From Agrobacterium cucumeris (GTDB taxonomy: Bacteria; Pseudomonadota; Alphaproteobacteria; Rhizobiales; Rhizobiaceae): DNA of 64,000 nt. Within the stretch, counting starts at the first letter, position 1. Every line of letters starts with the position of its first letter. Positions 15,754 to 25,772 of this stretch are shown piece by piece. The DNA is taken from positions 310,001 through 374,000 of the forward strand of contig NZ_CP080388.1 of assembly GCF_030036535.1 (NCBI RefSeq). The letters are read 5' to 3'. The notes beneath the pieces were generated by a model. It saw only the letters and a program-made list of their open reading frames with translations. It was not told the origin of the DNA and made no database searches. A program made the translations under genes and the position numbers.

Positions 15754-17526
15754 ATGACGACCGACCAGATCCTCGCCTTCACCGTGATCGCCGGCATGAT
15801 GGCAGCATTCATCTGGGACAGGTTTCGTTACGACGTCATCGCCTGCAGTGCATTGCTGGTGGCGGTGGCGCTTGGTGTCGTGCCGTTCAACAAGGCTTTC
15901 TCCGGTTTTTCCGATGATATCGTCATCATCGTCGCAAGCGCGCTGATCGTCAGTTCGGCCGTGGCGCGCTCGGGGGTCGTTGACATGACGATCAAGAAAT
16001 ATTTCCCGGAAATGCACTCCAAGGGCCTGCAACTGGCCTTTCTGATGATCGTCGTCGCCATCATGTCGGCCTTCATCAAGAATATCGGCGCACTTGCCAT
16101 CATGATGCCGGTCGCTTTCCAGTTTGCCCGCAAATCCGGCAGCCCCGTCTCCTATTATCTGATGCCGATGGCCTTTGCCGCGCTGCTTGGCGGGCTGATG
16201 ACGCAGATCGGCACCTCGCCCAACATCGTCGTTTCCCGATTGCGCGAAGAAATGACCGGCCAGAGCTTTTCGATGTTCGACTTCACCCCCGTCGGTGCGG
16301 GGTTGACAGTGATCGGCATCATCTTCCTGACCTTCGGTTACCGGCTTTTGCCGGTGCGCAACCGCCAGCAGGCATCGGTGGAAGATGCCCTCGATCAGGC
16401 GGCCTATACGGCGGAGGCAACGCTGCCGGCCGACAGCACCTTTGCCGACAGGCCGCTGCGCGAACTCTTGAAACAGGCCGACGGCGACGTGATCGCCAGC
16501 ACCATCCTGCGCGGACCGCGGCGCATCTCCCCCTTCCCCGACGTCAAGCTGAAGGCCGGCGACACGGTTCTGCTGGAAGGCAGCCCCGAAGGGCTGGACC
16601 GCATCGTTTCGCAGGCGAAATTGCTGCTCTCCGGCAAACCGCTGACCGAAAACGGCCAGAAAACCGGCGATCTCATCTCCATGGAAGCGGTGATCAGCAA
16701 TGAATCGGTGCTGAGTGGCATTTCCGCCCGCGAGCTTTCGCTGTCCTATACGCGCGGCGTCAATCTGATCGCCGTCAGCCGCCGCGGCCAGCGCGTCAGC
16801 CAGCGGCTCTCTGAGCTGACCCTGCAGGCGGGCGATGTCATTCTGTTGCAGGGCAGCCGCAAGAACCTGCCGCAGGTGCTGCAGGAATTTTCCCTTCTGC
16901 CGCTGGCCCAGCGTGAAATCCTGCTCGGCGTGCAGCGCCGCGCGCTTTTGCCCGTCATCGTGCTGGCCGCCGCCATGCTTGCCGCCGGCAGCGGGCTGGT
17001 GCCGGTCTCGGTCGCCTTTTTCGCCGCCGCCTTCCTGATGATCGTCGTCGGCGCAATCCCGCTTGCCGAAGTCTATAAATCCATCGACGGGCCGATCCTC
17101 GTCATGCTCGCCGCCCTTATTCCCGTCAGCGACAGTCTTCGCACCAGCGGCGCCAGTGAATTGATCGCCGCCTGGCTCGGCCAGGCGGCGCAGGGGCTGC
17201 CGCCTTTCGCGGCGCTCGGCATGATCCTGCTTACCGCCATGGCGGTAACACCCTTCCTCAACAATGCCGCCACCGTGCTGGTCATGGCCCCCATCGCCGC
17301 CGGTTTTGCCACCACGCTCGGTTTCCGGCCGGAAGCTTTCCTGATGGCGGTGGCGATCGGTGCCGGCTGCGACTTCCTCACCCCCATAGGCCACCAGTGC
17401 AATACGCTTGTCATGGGCCCGGGCGGTTACCGTTTCAGCGATTATCCGCGACTTGGCCTGCCGCTGTCGATCATGATCGTCATCGCCAGCATTCCGATGC
17501 TGCTTTACGTCTGGCCGGTCAACTAG
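15754..17526 (+). CDS. SLC13-family anion permease with two TrkA-C (RCK_C) domains
   Basis: 590 residues. An N-terminal half-transporter (QILAFTVIAGMMAAF to about residue 215, including the GLMTQIGTSPNIVVS motif) is followed by a cytoplasmic insert of two RCK_C domains (about residues 225-390, recognisable by LKAGDTVLLEGSPEGL and LQAGDVILLQGSRKNL). The second membrane half contains MAVTPFLNNAATVLVMAPIA and FLTPIGHQCNTLV. Homologues transport sulfate, dicarboxylates or other divalent anions; the substrate cannot be told here. MTTDQILAF at 15754 is chosen over an N-terminal extension with no ribosome site. Confidence 0.9.
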   Translation: MTTDQILAFTVIAGMMAAFIWDRFRYDVIACSALLVAVALGVVPFNKAFSGFSDDIVIIVASALIVSSAVARSGVVDMTIKKYFPEMHSKGLQLAFLMIVVAIMSAFIKNIGALAIMMPVAFQFARKSGSPVSYYLMPMAFAALLGGLMTQIGTSPNIVVSRLREEMTGQSFSMFDFTPVGAGLTVIGIIFLTFGYRLLPVRNRQQASVEDALDQAAYTAEATLPADSTFADRPLRELLKQADGDVIASTILRGPRRISPFPDVKLKAGDTVLLEGSPEGLDRIVSQAKLLLSGKPLTENGQKTGDLISMEAVISNESVLSGISARELSLSYTRGVNLIAVSRRGQRVSQRLSELTLQAGDVILLQGSRKNLPQVLQEFSLLPLAQREILLGVQRRALLPVIVLAAAMLAAGSGLVPVSVAFFAAAFLMIVVGAIPLAEVYKSIDGPILVMLAALIPVSDSLRTSGASELIAAWLGQAAQGLPPFAALGMILLTAMAVTPFLNNAATVLVMAPIAAGFATTLGFRPEAFLMAVAIGAGCDFLTPIGHQCNTLVMGPGGYRFSDYPRLGLPLSIMIVIASIPMLLYVWPVN

Positions 17527-17736
17527 GCGCGGCTCGCCCCGGGGAAGACGGCGCAAGCTCCTTATTTCCTTGACGCCTGCGGTATAATATGGCCTAAGCC
17601 GATGCCGAACGGGAATGTGCAAAAGGTACTTTATTTGTGCCTTTCGACATGATTTCCTGCCGCATCCAAACGAAAACTTCGTGATATACGGGTGAAACCA
17701 CCCATATTTCAGCCACGTCCACGACGAGTGAATTTC

Positions 17737-19194
17737 ATGACCACTTCCGGCGTTCGCGTCCGCATTGCACCTTCCCCCACCGGCGAGCCGCATGTCGGCA
17801 CCGCCTATATCGCGCTGTTCAACTATCTCTTCGCCCAGAAACACGGCGGCGAGTTCATCCTGCGCATCGAGGATACCGACGCCACCCGCTCGACCCTTGA
17901 ATATGAGCAGAAGGTGCTGGAAGCCCTGCGCTGGACCGGCCTCACCTGGTCGGAAGGCCCCGATGTCGGCGGCCCTTACGGCCCCTACCGCCAGTCGGAA
18001 CGCAAGTCCATGTACTGGCCCTATGCCGAAGAGCTGCTGGAAAAGGGCCACGCCTTCCGCTGTTTCTGCACGCCCGAGCGGCTGGAAGAAATGCGCGAGG
18101 CGCAGCGCGCCGCCGGCAAGCCGCCGAAATATGACGGCCACTGCCTTAACCTCAAGGCCGAGGAAGTCACCGCCCGCGTCGCCGCCGGCGAGGCCAATGT
18201 CGTGCGCATGAAAATCCCGACCGAAGGCTCGTGTGATTTCCATGACGGTGTTTATGGCGATGTCTCGATCCCGTGGGATTCTGTCGACATGCAGGTGCTG
18301 ATCAAGGCCGACGGCATGCCGACCTATCACATGGCCAACGTCATCGACGACCATCTGATGAAGATCACCCATGTAGCGCGCGGCGAAGAGTGGCTGGCCT
18401 CCGTGCCCAAGCACATCCTGCTTTACCGTTATTTCGGCTGGGAGCAGCCGGTGTTCATGCATCTCTCGCTGATGCGCAATGCCGACAAGTCGAAGCTTTC
18501 CAAGCGCAAGAACCCGACCTCGATCTCCTATTATTCCGCGCTGGGTTACCTGCCGGAAGCGCTGATGAACTTCCTCGGCCTTTTCTTCATCCAGATCGCC
18601 GAAGGCGAAGAGCTCCTGACCATGGACGAGCTGGCGGCGAAGTTCGATCCGGAAGCGCTTTCCAAGGCCGGTGCCATCTTCGATATCCAGAAGCTGGACT
18701 GGCTGAACGGCCGCTGGCTGCGCGAGAAGCTTTCCCCGGAAGAATTCATTGCCCGCACGCTGGAATGGGCGATGGAAAATGCCCGCCTGACCGAAGGCCT
18801 GAAGCTTGCCCAGAGCCGCATTTCGAGACTCGGCGAGTTGCCGAACCTTGCAGGCTTCCTGCTTTCGAGCGATGTCGGCCTGACGCCGGCTTCCTTTGCC
18901 GGGCTGAAGAGCAAACCGGAGGAAATTCACGAAATCCTCACCACGGTTGCCGCAGACCTCGAGAAGATGCCGGACTGGAACGTGGAAGCGATCGAGGCCG
19001 AACTGCGCGATGTGGCCGAACGCACGGGCAAGAAGCTGCGCGTCGTGACGCCGCCGCTTTTCGTCGCCGTCTCCGGTTCCTCGCGCTCGCTGCCGCTGTT
19101 TGACTCGATGGCGCTGCTCGGCCGCTCCGTTGTGCGCCAGCGGTTGAAGATGGCGATCGCCGTTGTGGCCACGATGGTTGGCAGCGGAAGCTGA
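17737..19194 (+). CDS. gltX: Glutamyl-tRNA synthetase
   Basis: 485-residue class I aminoacyl-tRNA synthetase that charges tRNA with glutamate. The HIGH-type motif is in APSPTGEPHVGT (residues 10-21), followed by LRIEDTD. The KMSKS-type motif is KLSKRKN near residue 255. The C-terminal anticodon-binding helical part ends in LPLFDSMALLGRSVVRQRL. The ATG at 17737 is preceded by GACGAGTG. Alphaproteobacteria often carry two gltX paralogues, and this one may be either; it has the full catalytic set. Confidence 0.95.
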   Translation: MTTSGVRVRIAPSPTGEPHVGTAYIALFNYLFAQKHGGEFILRIEDTDATRSTLEYEQKVLEALRWTGLTWSEGPDVGGPYGPYRQSERKSMYWPYAEELLEKGHAFRCFCTPERLEEMREAQRAAGKPPKYDGHCLNLKAEEVTARVAAGEANVVRMKIPTEGSCDFHDGVYGDVSIPWDSVDMQVLIKADGMPTYHMANVIDDHLMKITHVARGEEWLASVPKHILLYRYFGWEQPVFMHLSLMRNADKSKLSKRKNPTSISYYSALGYLPEALMNFLGLFFIQIAEGEELLTMDELAAKFDPEALSKAGAIFDIQKLDWLNGRWLREKLSPEEFIARTLEWAMENARLTEGLKLAQSRISRLGELPNLAGFLLSSDVGLTPASFAGLKSKPEEIHEILTTVAADLEKMPDWNVEAIEAELRDVAERTGKKLRVVTPPLFVAVSGSSRSLPLFDSMALLGRSVVRQRLKMAIAVVATMVGSGS

Positions 19195-19249
19195 TAGTTA
19201 TGTGCTGGCGGTGACGGCAGCACACTGAAATATATCCCTCTGCTTGGGG

Positions 19250-19389
19250 TACCCCCTCTGCCCTGCCGGGCATCTCCCCCACAAGGGGGGAGATCAGGTG
19301 CTGAACCCGCTCGTTTCTTGGGCAAGGTGCCAGCCGCTTGTCGATCTCCCTCCTTGTGGGGGAGATGTCCGGCAGGACAGAGGGGGGTA
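19250..19389. repeat. RIME1-like intergenic palindromic element, copy 2
   Basis: The arms at 19250-19295 and 19343-19389 match copy 1 (7883-8023) with a few substitutions, including one missing C in the left arm. The arms are no longer perfectly complementary, so this copy appears older or less constrained. It separates gltX from lysS. Confidence 0.85.
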
Positions 19390-19442
19390 ACCCAGAGCGC
19401 CAAGGGTAACCGCAACGAACAAGCCCGTTAAAGGCCAACACC

Positions 19443-20942
19443 ATGAACGACAAGACGACCGAAACCACCGTCCTCTCCTCCGACGCGACAGAAGTGCGCC
19501 GCCAGAAACTTGCGCTGCTGCGCGAGCAGATCGGTGACGTCTATCCGGCGCATTTCCACCGCACCATGAGCAATGCGGAGCTTTCGGAAAAATACGCCGA
19601 TATCGAAGCCGACGTCGAAACCGGCGATACGGTGACGGTTGCCGGTCGCGTTTATTCCTCGCGCAATTCCGGCATGTTCATGGATATCCATGACGCCTCC
19701 GGCAAGGTGCAGATCTTCTCCCACAAGGATACGACACCGGAAGCGGCGCGCAACCTTTTGCCGATGATCGATATCGGCGACATCATTGGCGTCACCGGCA
19801 AGGTGCGCCGCACCAAGCGCGGCGAGCTGACGATCAACGCCGAAGAAATCACCATGCTGACGAAGTCGCTGCTGCCGATGCCCGAGAAGTGGCACGGCGT
19901 CTCCGACATCGAGCTGCGTTACCGCAAGCGTCATCTGGACATCCTCTCCAACGAGGAATCCAAGCTGCGCTTCCTGCAACGCTCGAAAATCCTTTCCGGC
20001 ATCCGCCGCTTCATGGAGACCGAAGGCTTCCTCGAGGTGGAAACGCCGATGCTGCAGACCATCTATGGCGGCGCGACGGCTGATCCGTTCAAGACCTTCC
20101 ACAACACGCTGAAGATGGACATGTATCTGCGCATCGCGCCGGAACTGTTCCTGAAGCGCACGCTGGTTTCAGGCCTGACCGACAAGGTCTTTGAAATCAA
20201 CCGCAACTTCCGCAACGAAGGCGTCTCCACAAGGCACAATCCTGAATTCACCATGATGGAGTGCTACTGGGCCTATGCCGATTACGAGGACATCATGGGT
20301 CTCGTGGAGCGGCTGTTCGAGACGCTGGCAATTGCCCTTCACGGCACGACCGAAGTAGAATTCCAGGGCCAGACGATTTCCTTCAAGGGCCCGTTCAAGC
20401 GCGTGCCGATGCCTGACGCGGTGAAGGAAGCAACCGGCATCGACTTCCTTGCCCTCAAGACGGATGAAGAAGCCCGCGCCGCCGCCAAGGCTGCCGGCTT
20501 CGCTGTCGAAAAGGACTGGACCTGGGGCGAATGCCTTGCCTTCATCTTTGAAGAAAAGGTCGAAGGCACGCTGATCCAGCCGAGCCATGTGACGCATTTC
20601 CCGAAGGACATTTCGCCCTTCGCCAAGGAAGTGCCGGGCGAACCGCGCCTCGTCGAGCGTTTCGAAAGCTATTGCAACGCCTGGGAAGTGGGCAACGCCT
20701 TCTCCGAACTCAACGATCCGGAAGAGCAGCGCCGCCGCATGGTGGAACAGCTGGAACAGGCGCACGCCCGTGGCGAAAAAGACAAGCAGCTGGACGAGGA
20801 ATTCCTCGACGCCATTGACCAGGGCATGCCGCCCGCCGGTGGTCTCGGCATCGGCGTCGATCGCCTGATCATGCTGCTCACCAACGCCCCGTCGATCCGC
20901 GACGTCATCCTCTTCCCGGCCCGCCGCAACAAGGTGGATTGA
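19443..20942 (+). CDS. lysS: Lysyl-tRNA synthetase, class II
   Basis: 499 residues. The N-terminal OB-fold anticodon-binding domain (TVTVAGRVYSSRNSGMFMDIHDASGKVQIF, about residues 60-95) precedes the class II catalytic core. Motif 2 is FRNEGVSTRHNPEFTMMECY and motif 3 is GGLGIGVDRLIMLL near the C-terminus. The class II form in the Agrobacterium/Rhizobium group is noteworthy because some alphaproteobacteria use the unrelated class I enzyme. It ends 13 bases before a strong hairpin. Confidence 0.96.
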   Translation: MNDKTTETTVLSSDATEVRRQKLALLREQIGDVYPAHFHRTMSNAELSEKYADIEADVETGDTVTVAGRVYSSRNSGMFMDIHDASGKVQIFSHKDTTPEAARNLLPMIDIGDIIGVTGKVRRTKRGELTINAEEITMLTKSLLPMPEKWHGVSDIELRYRKRHLDILSNEESKLRFLQRSKILSGIRRFMETEGFLEVETPMLQTIYGGATADPFKTFHNTLKMDMYLRIAPELFLKRTLVSGLTDKVFEINRNFRNEGVSTRHNPEFTMMECYWAYADYEDIMGLVERLFETLAIALHGTTEVEFQGQTISFKGPFKRVPMPDAVKEATGIDFLALKTDEEARAAAKAAGFAVEKDWTWGECLAFIFEEKVEGTLIQPSHVTHFPKDISPFAKEVPGEPRLVERFESYCNAWEVGNAFSELNDPEEQRRRMVEQLEQAHARGEKDKQLDEEFLDAIDQGMPPAGGLGIGVDRLIMLLTNAPSIRDVILFPARRNKVD

Positions 20943-20954
20943 TCGAACGAAAAC

Positions 20955-20978
20955 GAAGGCGGCCGCATGGCCGCCTTC
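20955..20978. terminator. Hairpin after lysS
   Basis: GAAGGCGGCC and GGCCGCCTTC form a perfect 10-bp stem around GCAT. It lies 13 bases after lysS and 40 bases from the end of the convergent gene. T-rich sequence is weak on either side. Confidence 0.65.
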
Positions 20979-21017
20979 GCTCTTCAAGCTCGGGACCGGC
21001 CCACTTCCTCACAACCC

Positions 21018-21950
21018 TTAATGCCCGGCCTTACCCGCAGCCGGCTCCTCAGCCGGCGCAGTCTCAGTCGCCGGTTTTTCCTCCGCCGCCTGCGCGGTCG
21101 TTGAGCCTTTTCCGAAAATCAGCGATTTCAGATAGGTCAGGCTGAAGATGCTGCCGCCATCGGCTTCCGGTGTCGAAGTCAGCAATTCATCGGCACCGGG
21201 TTCGCCCCGTGCTTCGGGAGACGGCTGTTCTCCATGCGCTTCCGCACCGGCCCCGCCTTCGTCCGCCTCCGCGGGTGCTGCACCATGGCCGCTGCCCTCA
21301 TCCTTGGCTTCGCCATGTCCGGCAGCGCCTTTCGCAGCCTTGCCTTCATGGCCTTCCGAACCGGCATCCGAAGCTGGCGTCGCGCAATCGGCGGTATCGC
21401 TGAGGCTCGCGGCCATGGTTTCGGCGTCCTCAAGCGGCAGATCGATACGCAGCCCATAAAACTGGCCGCTGCCATTGGCCGCGCCATCATAATAAAAAGC
21501 GGAATAACGCTGGGCATCGGCGCCCTGCGGAATCTTGGTGGGATCAGGAATGAAGACGACCTGTGCGGCAATGGCCCGGCCGCGCATTTCCGAACGCAAT
21601 TGCGGGCCATTCCTGTCGAGCACCGAAACCTGCACCAGATCGGGCTTCTGTTTGTCGTAAACCGCTTTGGCGACGCGGAGCGCGGTCTTCAACCGCTCCG
21701 TGCCATCACCGCCTGCGGTGCGGATGAATTTGCGCACCCATAAGGAACCGTTCTTGCGGATGTTGACCGTCTGGACTGCGTCGCAGGAAAGCCCGTTGGT
21801 GGAAGCGTAGGATGGGCCAAGCAGCCGATCGCTGCCGATGAACACGGCAGCAGAACCGGTCGCACCCGCCAAAAGCAGGATCCCGCCTACGATCACAACG
21901 AGTTTGCGCGAAAACCGCATTCGTCCGAATACAGCTTTCACCCACAACAT
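21018..21950 (-). CDS. Hypothetical membrane-anchored protein with Ala/Glu/Gly-rich tail
   Basis: 310 residues, family not recognised. An N-terminal membrane anchor (LVVIVGGILLLAGATGSAAVF, about residues 17-37) is followed by an extracytoplasmic domain of about 150 residues. That domain includes GLSCDAVQTVNIRKNGSLWV and a second Cys in DTADCATPA that could form a disulfide. From about residue 190 the chain is low-complexity (Ala, Glu, Gly, Pro and scattered His), ending after a short hydrophobic stretch (FSLTYLKSLIFG) and EEKPATE-type repeats. The start may instead be MRFSRK ten codons later. Convergent with lysS. Confidence 0.7.
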   Translation of the reverse strand: MLWVKAVFGRMRFSRKLVVIVGGILLLAGATGSAAVFIGSDRLLGPSYASTNGLSCDAVQTVNIRKNGSLWVRKFIRTAGGDGTERLKTALRVAKAVYDKQKPDLVQVSVLDRNGPQLRSEMRGRAIAAQVVFIPDPTKIPQGADAQRYSAFYYDGAANGSGQFYGLRIDLPLEDAETMAASLSDTADCATPASDAGSEGHEGKAAKGAAGHGEAKDEGSGHGAAPAEADEGGAGAEAHGEQPSPEARGEPGADELLTSTPEADGGSIFSLTYLKSLIFGKGSTTAQAAEEKPATETAPAEEPAAGKAGH

Positions 21951-22147
21951 CCTGACATCAAGTACCCCGCCTTATCGCCCTCACCCCGAAACGTGGCTCT
22001 GATGATGAGAAACACACGCGGGATAAGCTCGCAACCTCGCTGTCCGAGCCTTACGATACTGCCGCTTTCTCATTGAAAAAAGTTTAACCACCCCGGCGCA
22101 ACGCCGGCAAAAACGCACCATTTTCAGACATTTTCAAATGCTGCTAA

Positions 22148-22166
22148 ATTGCGAATGATTTGCAAT
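22148..22166. promoter_or_regulatory. Mur-type (MRS) box 1 upstream of sitA
   Basis: ATTGCGAATGATTTGCAAT is an almost perfect palindrome. It resembles the manganese-responsive sequences bound by Mur, the rhizobial Fur-family manganese regulator. A TTGACA hexamer follows at 22171-22176. Confidence 0.7.
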
Positions 22167-22199
22167 AGCGTTGACAAGCGTGATTTTATAACAGATGGT

Positions 22200-22217
22200 A
22201 TTGCGAATTAATCGCAA
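22200..22217. promoter_or_regulatory. Mur-type (MRS) box 2 upstream of sitA
   Basis: ATTGCGAATTAATCGCAA is a second palindrome with TTGCGA/TCGCAA arms, 52 bases after box 1. Tandem MRS sites are known in front of rhizobial sitABCD. Its location argues that the first 14 codons of the longest sitA frame are really leader DNA. Confidence 0.7.
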
Positions 22218-22236
22218 CAAACATTCGGTGACAGAC

Positions 22237-23127
22237 GTGAACTTCCAGAAAATCCGGCATGCTCTTTTTGCTTTCTCACTTTTTCTCCCCGCAGCCGCGG
22301 TGGCGCAGGAAAAACCGAAGGTGGTGACGACCTTCACTATCATCGCCGACATGGCCCGCAACGTGGCGGGGGATGCGGCTGAAGTGGAAAGCATTACAAA
22401 ACCGGGCGCTGAAATTCACAACTACCAGCCAACCCCGCGCGACATCCTCAAAGCCCGCAAGGCCGATCTGGTATTGCGCAATGGCCTCAATCTGGAATTG
22501 TGGTTTGAAAAATTCCTGGCCAACCTCTCCGGCGTGCCGAGCGTGACGGTGAGCGACGGTGTGGAACCCATGGCGATCAGCGGCGGCGCCTATCAGGGAA
22601 AACCCAATCCACACGCCTGGATGTCCCCCGATAACGCATTGATCTATGTGGAAAATATCCGCAAGGGCCTTGCCGAGATCGACCCTGCCCATGCCGATGT
22701 CTATGCCGCAAATGCCAAGGCCTATTCGGACAAGATCAAGGCCACCGTCCAGCCCATTCGTGATACGCTTTCCGTTCTGCCGGAAAACAAGCGCTGGTTG
22801 GTAACGAGTGAAGGTGCCTTCTCCTATCTCGCCCGCGATTTCGGGCTGAAGGAACTGTTCCTGTGGCCGGTCAATGCCGACAGCCAGGGCACACCGCAGC
22901 AGGTCCGCGGCGTAATCGACGCCATGCGCGAGCACAATATCCAGGTCATCTTCAGCGAAAGCACGGTTTCCGCCGATCCAGCCGAACAGGTGGCCAAGGA
23001 AACCGGCGCAACCTATGGCGGCATACTCTACGTGGATTCGCTGAGCGAAGCGGACGGCCCGGTTCCGACCTATCTCGATCTGCTGCGGGTGACGAGCGAG
23101 ACCATCGCAAAAGGCCTGTCATCATGA
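22237..23127 (+). CDS. sitA: Manganese/iron ABC transporter substrate-binding protein SitA
   Basis: 296-residue metal-binding lipoprotein-like solute receptor of cluster A-I. The signal peptide ([23 protein letters not shown]) is followed by [18 protein letters not shown]. Metal ligands typical of the family are visible: His in EIHNYQPTP, His in [11 protein letters not shown], Glu in VIFSESTVS and Asp in [13 protein letters not shown] place the start at the GTG at 22237 because the ATG at 22195 would put the Mur box inside the coding region; neither has a strong ribosome site. It delivers Mn2+ (and Fe2+) to SitBCD. Confidence 0.93.
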   Translation: MNFQKIRHALFAFSLFLPAAAVAQEKPKVVTTFTIIADMARNVAGDAAEVESITKPGAEIHNYQPTPRDILKARKADLVLRNGLNLELWFEKFLANLSGVPSVTVSDGVEPMAISGGAYQGKPNPHAWMSPDNALIYVENIRKGLAEIDPAHADVYAANAKAYSDKIKATVQPIRDTLSVLPENKRWLVTSEGAFSYLARDFGLKELFLWPVNADSQGTPQQVRGVIDAMREHNIQVIFSESTVSADPAEQVAKETGATYGGILYVDSLSEADGPVPTYLDLLRVTSETIAKGLSS

Positions 23128-24032
23128 GGATGGGCGGTAAAAAAATAGCCGGCGGCCTTACGGTTCAAAATGCGACAGTGACCTATCGCAATGGCCACAC
23201 CGCATTAAGAAATGCCAGCTTTTCCATTCCCCGCGGAACGATCACTGCACTTGTCGGCGTCAATGGCGCCGGCAAGTCCACGATTTTCAAGGCGATCATG
23301 GGTTTCGTGCCGCTGGCCGCCGGTTCCGTCTCGATCTTCGACCTGCCGGTGAAGGAAGCGCTCCGGAAAAACCTCGTTGCCTATGTGCCGCAGGCCGAGG
23401 AGGTGGACTGGAGCTTTCCGGTGCTGGTGGAGGATGTGGTGATGATGGGCCGTTATGGCCACATGAACTTCCTGCGCATCCCCTCCAAACGCGATCACCA
23501 GATGGTGGAAGAGGCGCTGAAACGCGTCAACATGCTCGATTATCGCAAAAGGCAGATCGGCGAGCTTTCCGGCGGGCAGAAGAAGCGGGTGTTTCTGGCC
23601 CGCGCACTGGCGCAGGAGGGTCAGGTCATCCTGCTCGACGAACCCTTCACCGGTGTCGACGTAACGACGGAAGAACAGATCGTCGCACTTCTGAAAGCGC
23701 TGCGCGACGAAGGCCGCGTCATGCTGGTCTCCACCCACAATCTCGGCAGCGTGCCGGAATTCTGTGACCGCGCCGTCTTCGTCAAGGGCACGGTTCTGGC
23801 GTCAGGCAAGACAGAGGATACCTTTACCGAGGAAAACCTGCAAAAAGCCTTCGGCGGCAGCCTGCGCCACTTCATCCTTGGCGGGGCCGACCTGCATGAC
23901 GATGCCGATCCACGCCGGGTAAAGGTCATCACCGATGACGAACGGCCCTTCGTGATTTACGGCAGGAATGGCCAGAACGGCCATGATCCCGAGGCTTCGA
24001 AAGAAAAAGTCGATGATAAACAGCCTTCTTGA
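23124..24032 (+). CDS. sitB: Manganese/iron ABC transporter ATP-binding protein SitB
   Basis: 302 residues. Walker [10 protein letters not shown] (about residue 44), Q-loop [14 protein letters not shown], signature [16 protein letters not shown], Walker [13 protein letters not shown] and H-loop STHNLG are all present. After about residue 250 comes a charged C-terminal tail ([21 protein letters not shown], then [11 protein letters not shown]) longer than in most metal-type ATPases; its role is unknown. The ATG overlaps the sitA stop (ATGA), so coupling is likely. Confidence 0.94.
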   Translation: MRMGGKKIAGGLTVQNATVTYRNGHTALRNASFSIPRGTITALVGVNGAGKSTIFKAIMGFVPLAAGSVSIFDLPVKEALRKNLVAYVPQAEEVDWSFPVLVEDVVMMGRYGHMNFLRIPSKRDHQMVEEALKRVNMLDYRKRQIGELSGGQKKRVFLARALAQEGQVILLDEPFTGVDVTTEEQIVALLKALRDEGRVMLVSTHNLGSVPEFCDRAVFVKGTVLASGKTEDTFTEENLQKAFGGSLRHFILGGADLHDDADPRRVKVITDDERPFVIYGRNGQNGHDPEASKEKVDDKQPS

Positions 24033-24873
24033 GCCCTTCACCTATGGCTACATGCTGAACGCCATCTGGGTCAGCGCGCTGGTCGGCGGCGTCTGCGGTT
24101 TTCTGTCTGCCTATCTGATGCTGAAGGGCTGGTCGCTGATCGGCGATGCGCTCTCCCATGCCATCGTTCCGGGTGTCGCCGGCGCCTATATGCTCGGCCT
24201 GCCCTTTTCCCTCGGGGCCTTTCTTTCCGGTGGGCTTGCCGCCGGCTCCATGCTGTTCCTGAACCAGAAGACGAGGCTCAAGGAAGACGCGATCATCGGG
24301 CTGATCTTCACCTCGTTTTTCGGGCTGGGGCTGTTCATGGTCTCGCTGTCGCCGACCTCGATCAATATCCAGACCATCGTGCTTGGCAATATCCTGGCAA
24401 TCACCACCGAAGACACCATCCAGCTGGCGCTGATCGGCGGCATCAGCCTTTTGGTTCTGGCATTAAAATGGCGCGACTTCATGGTGGTGTTTTTCGATGA
24501 AAACCATGCCCGCACCGTGGGGCTGAAGCCTGAAGTGCTGAAGGTGATCTTCTTCACCCTGCTCGCCGCCTCCACGGTGGCCGCACTGCAGACGGTTGGG
24601 GCCTTCCTCGTCGTCGCCATGGTGGTGACGCCGGGCGCCACCGCCTATCTCTTGACCGACCGTTTCGAGCGGCTGATCCTGATGAGCCTCATCATCGGCG
24701 CGGCCACCAGTTTCGTGGGCGCCTATCTCAGCTATTTCCTCGATGGCGCCACCGGCGGCGTCATCGTTGTGCTGCAAACCGCGATCTTCCTGACTGCCTT
24801 TATATTTGCGCCCAAACATGGCCTGCTCGCCTCCAGGGCCAAGGCCCGCAAGGCACTGGAGGAAACGCCATGA
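24013..24873 (+). CDS. sitC: Manganese/iron ABC transporter permease SitC
   Basis: 286-residue ABC-3 family permease with eight or more hydrophobic segments. Typical stretches are [25 protein letters not shown] (about residues 36-60) and [17 protein letters not shown], shared with SitD. The start at 24013 overlaps the end of sitB by 20 bases. SitC and SitD probably form a heterodimeric channel for Mn2+/Fe2+. Confidence 0.93.
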   Translation: MINSLLEPFTYGYMLNAIWVSALVGGVCGFLSAYLMLKGWSLIGDALSHAIVPGVAGAYMLGLPFSLGAFLSGGLAAGSMLFLNQKTRLKEDAIIGLIFTSFFGLGLFMVSLSPTSINIQTIVLGNILAITTEDTIQLALIGGISLLVLALKWRDFMVVFFDENHARTVGLKPEVLKVIFFTLLAASTVAALQTVGAFLVVAMVVTPGATAYLLTDRFERLILMSLIIGAATSFVGAYLSYFLDGATGGVIVVLQTAIFLTAFIFAPKHGLLASRAKARKALEETP

Positions 24874-25724
24874 GCGAATATCTCGAACTCGCCATCCTGC
24901 CGTTTCAATTGCCTTTCATGCAATATGCCTTCGTGATCACCCTGATGATCGCGGTGCCGATGGCGATGCTCTCCTGTTTTCTGGTGCTGAAGGGCTGGTC
25001 GCTGATGGGGGATGCGGTTTCCCACGCCGTGCTGCCGGGCGTGGTGATCGCCTATATCGTCAGCATTCCGCTTTCGATCGGCGCCTTCATCGCCGGCATG
25101 ATCTGCGCGCTCGGCACCGGTTTCATCAAGGAAAACAGCCGCATCAAGGAAGATACGGTGCTCGGCATCGTCTTTTCCGGCATGTTCGGGCTGGGGCTGG
25201 TGCTTTACGTGAAGGTGCAGAGCGACATGCACCTCGATCACATCCTCTTCGGCGACATGCTGGGCATTGCCCCGTCAGACATGCTGGAGACCGGTCTGAT
25301 CGCGCTTTTCGCCACGCTGTTCCTCGGGCTGCTGCGCAAGGATCTGCTGGTGAATGCTTTCGATCCGCAACATGCCAAGGCAATCGGTCTGCCGGTGCGT
25401 ATTCTGCACTATGGTCTGCTGATGGTTCTGTCGCTCACCGTGGTCGGCGCGCTGAAAGCCGTGGGCATCATTCTCTCGGTCGCCATGCTGGTGACGCCGG
25501 GTGCAATCGCCTTCCTGCTGACACGGCGCTTTTCCGCCATGCTTGTCGTCGCCATCATGGTGGCGGTCGTCTCATCACTGTCAGGCATATGGCTGAGCTT
25601 CCTGATCGACAGTGCGCCGGCCCCCACCATCGTGCTGTTCATGAGCATCGCCTTCGTCGCAACCTTCATCCGCACCACCTGGAAAGCCCGCCGGATTGAC
25701 GCGGCGGCTGAAAAAGGAATTTAA
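24870..25724 (+). CDS. sitD: Manganese/iron ABC transporter permease SitD
   Basis: 284-residue ABC-3 family permease, clearly a paralogue of SitC (LVLKGWSLMGDAVSHAVLPGVVIAY; ILSVAMLVTPGAIAFLL). Its start overlaps the sitC stop by four bases (ATGA), which keeps all four sit genes translationally coupled. A long inverted repeat at 25773-25813 follows and may end the transcript. Confidence 0.93.
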   Translation: MSEYLELAILPFQLPFMQYAFVITLMIAVPMAMLSCFLVLKGWSLMGDAVSHAVLPGVVIAYIVSIPLSIGAFIAGMICALGTGFIKENSRIKEDTVLGIVFSGMFGLGLVLYVKVQSDMHLDHILFGDMLGIAPSDMLETGLIALFATLFLGLLRKDLLVNAFDPQHAKAIGLPVRILHYGLLMVLSLTVVGALKAVGIILSVAMLVTPGAIAFLLTRRFSAMLVVAIMVAVVSSLSGIWLSFLIDSAPAPTIVLFMSIAFVATFIRTTWKARRIDAAAEKGI

Positions 25725-25772
25725 AACAACGATTTTTGCGGGCGCATGGAACATTTTCGCCTTTTGCGCGTC

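Noticed and set aside
15703..18930. 1075-codon open frame on the minus strand across the SLC13 and gltX genes
   Set aside because: It is antisense to two well-supported genes, has no family motifs, is rich in His, Arg, Asp and Gly as expected from the complement of GC-rich coding DNA, and has no ribosome site.
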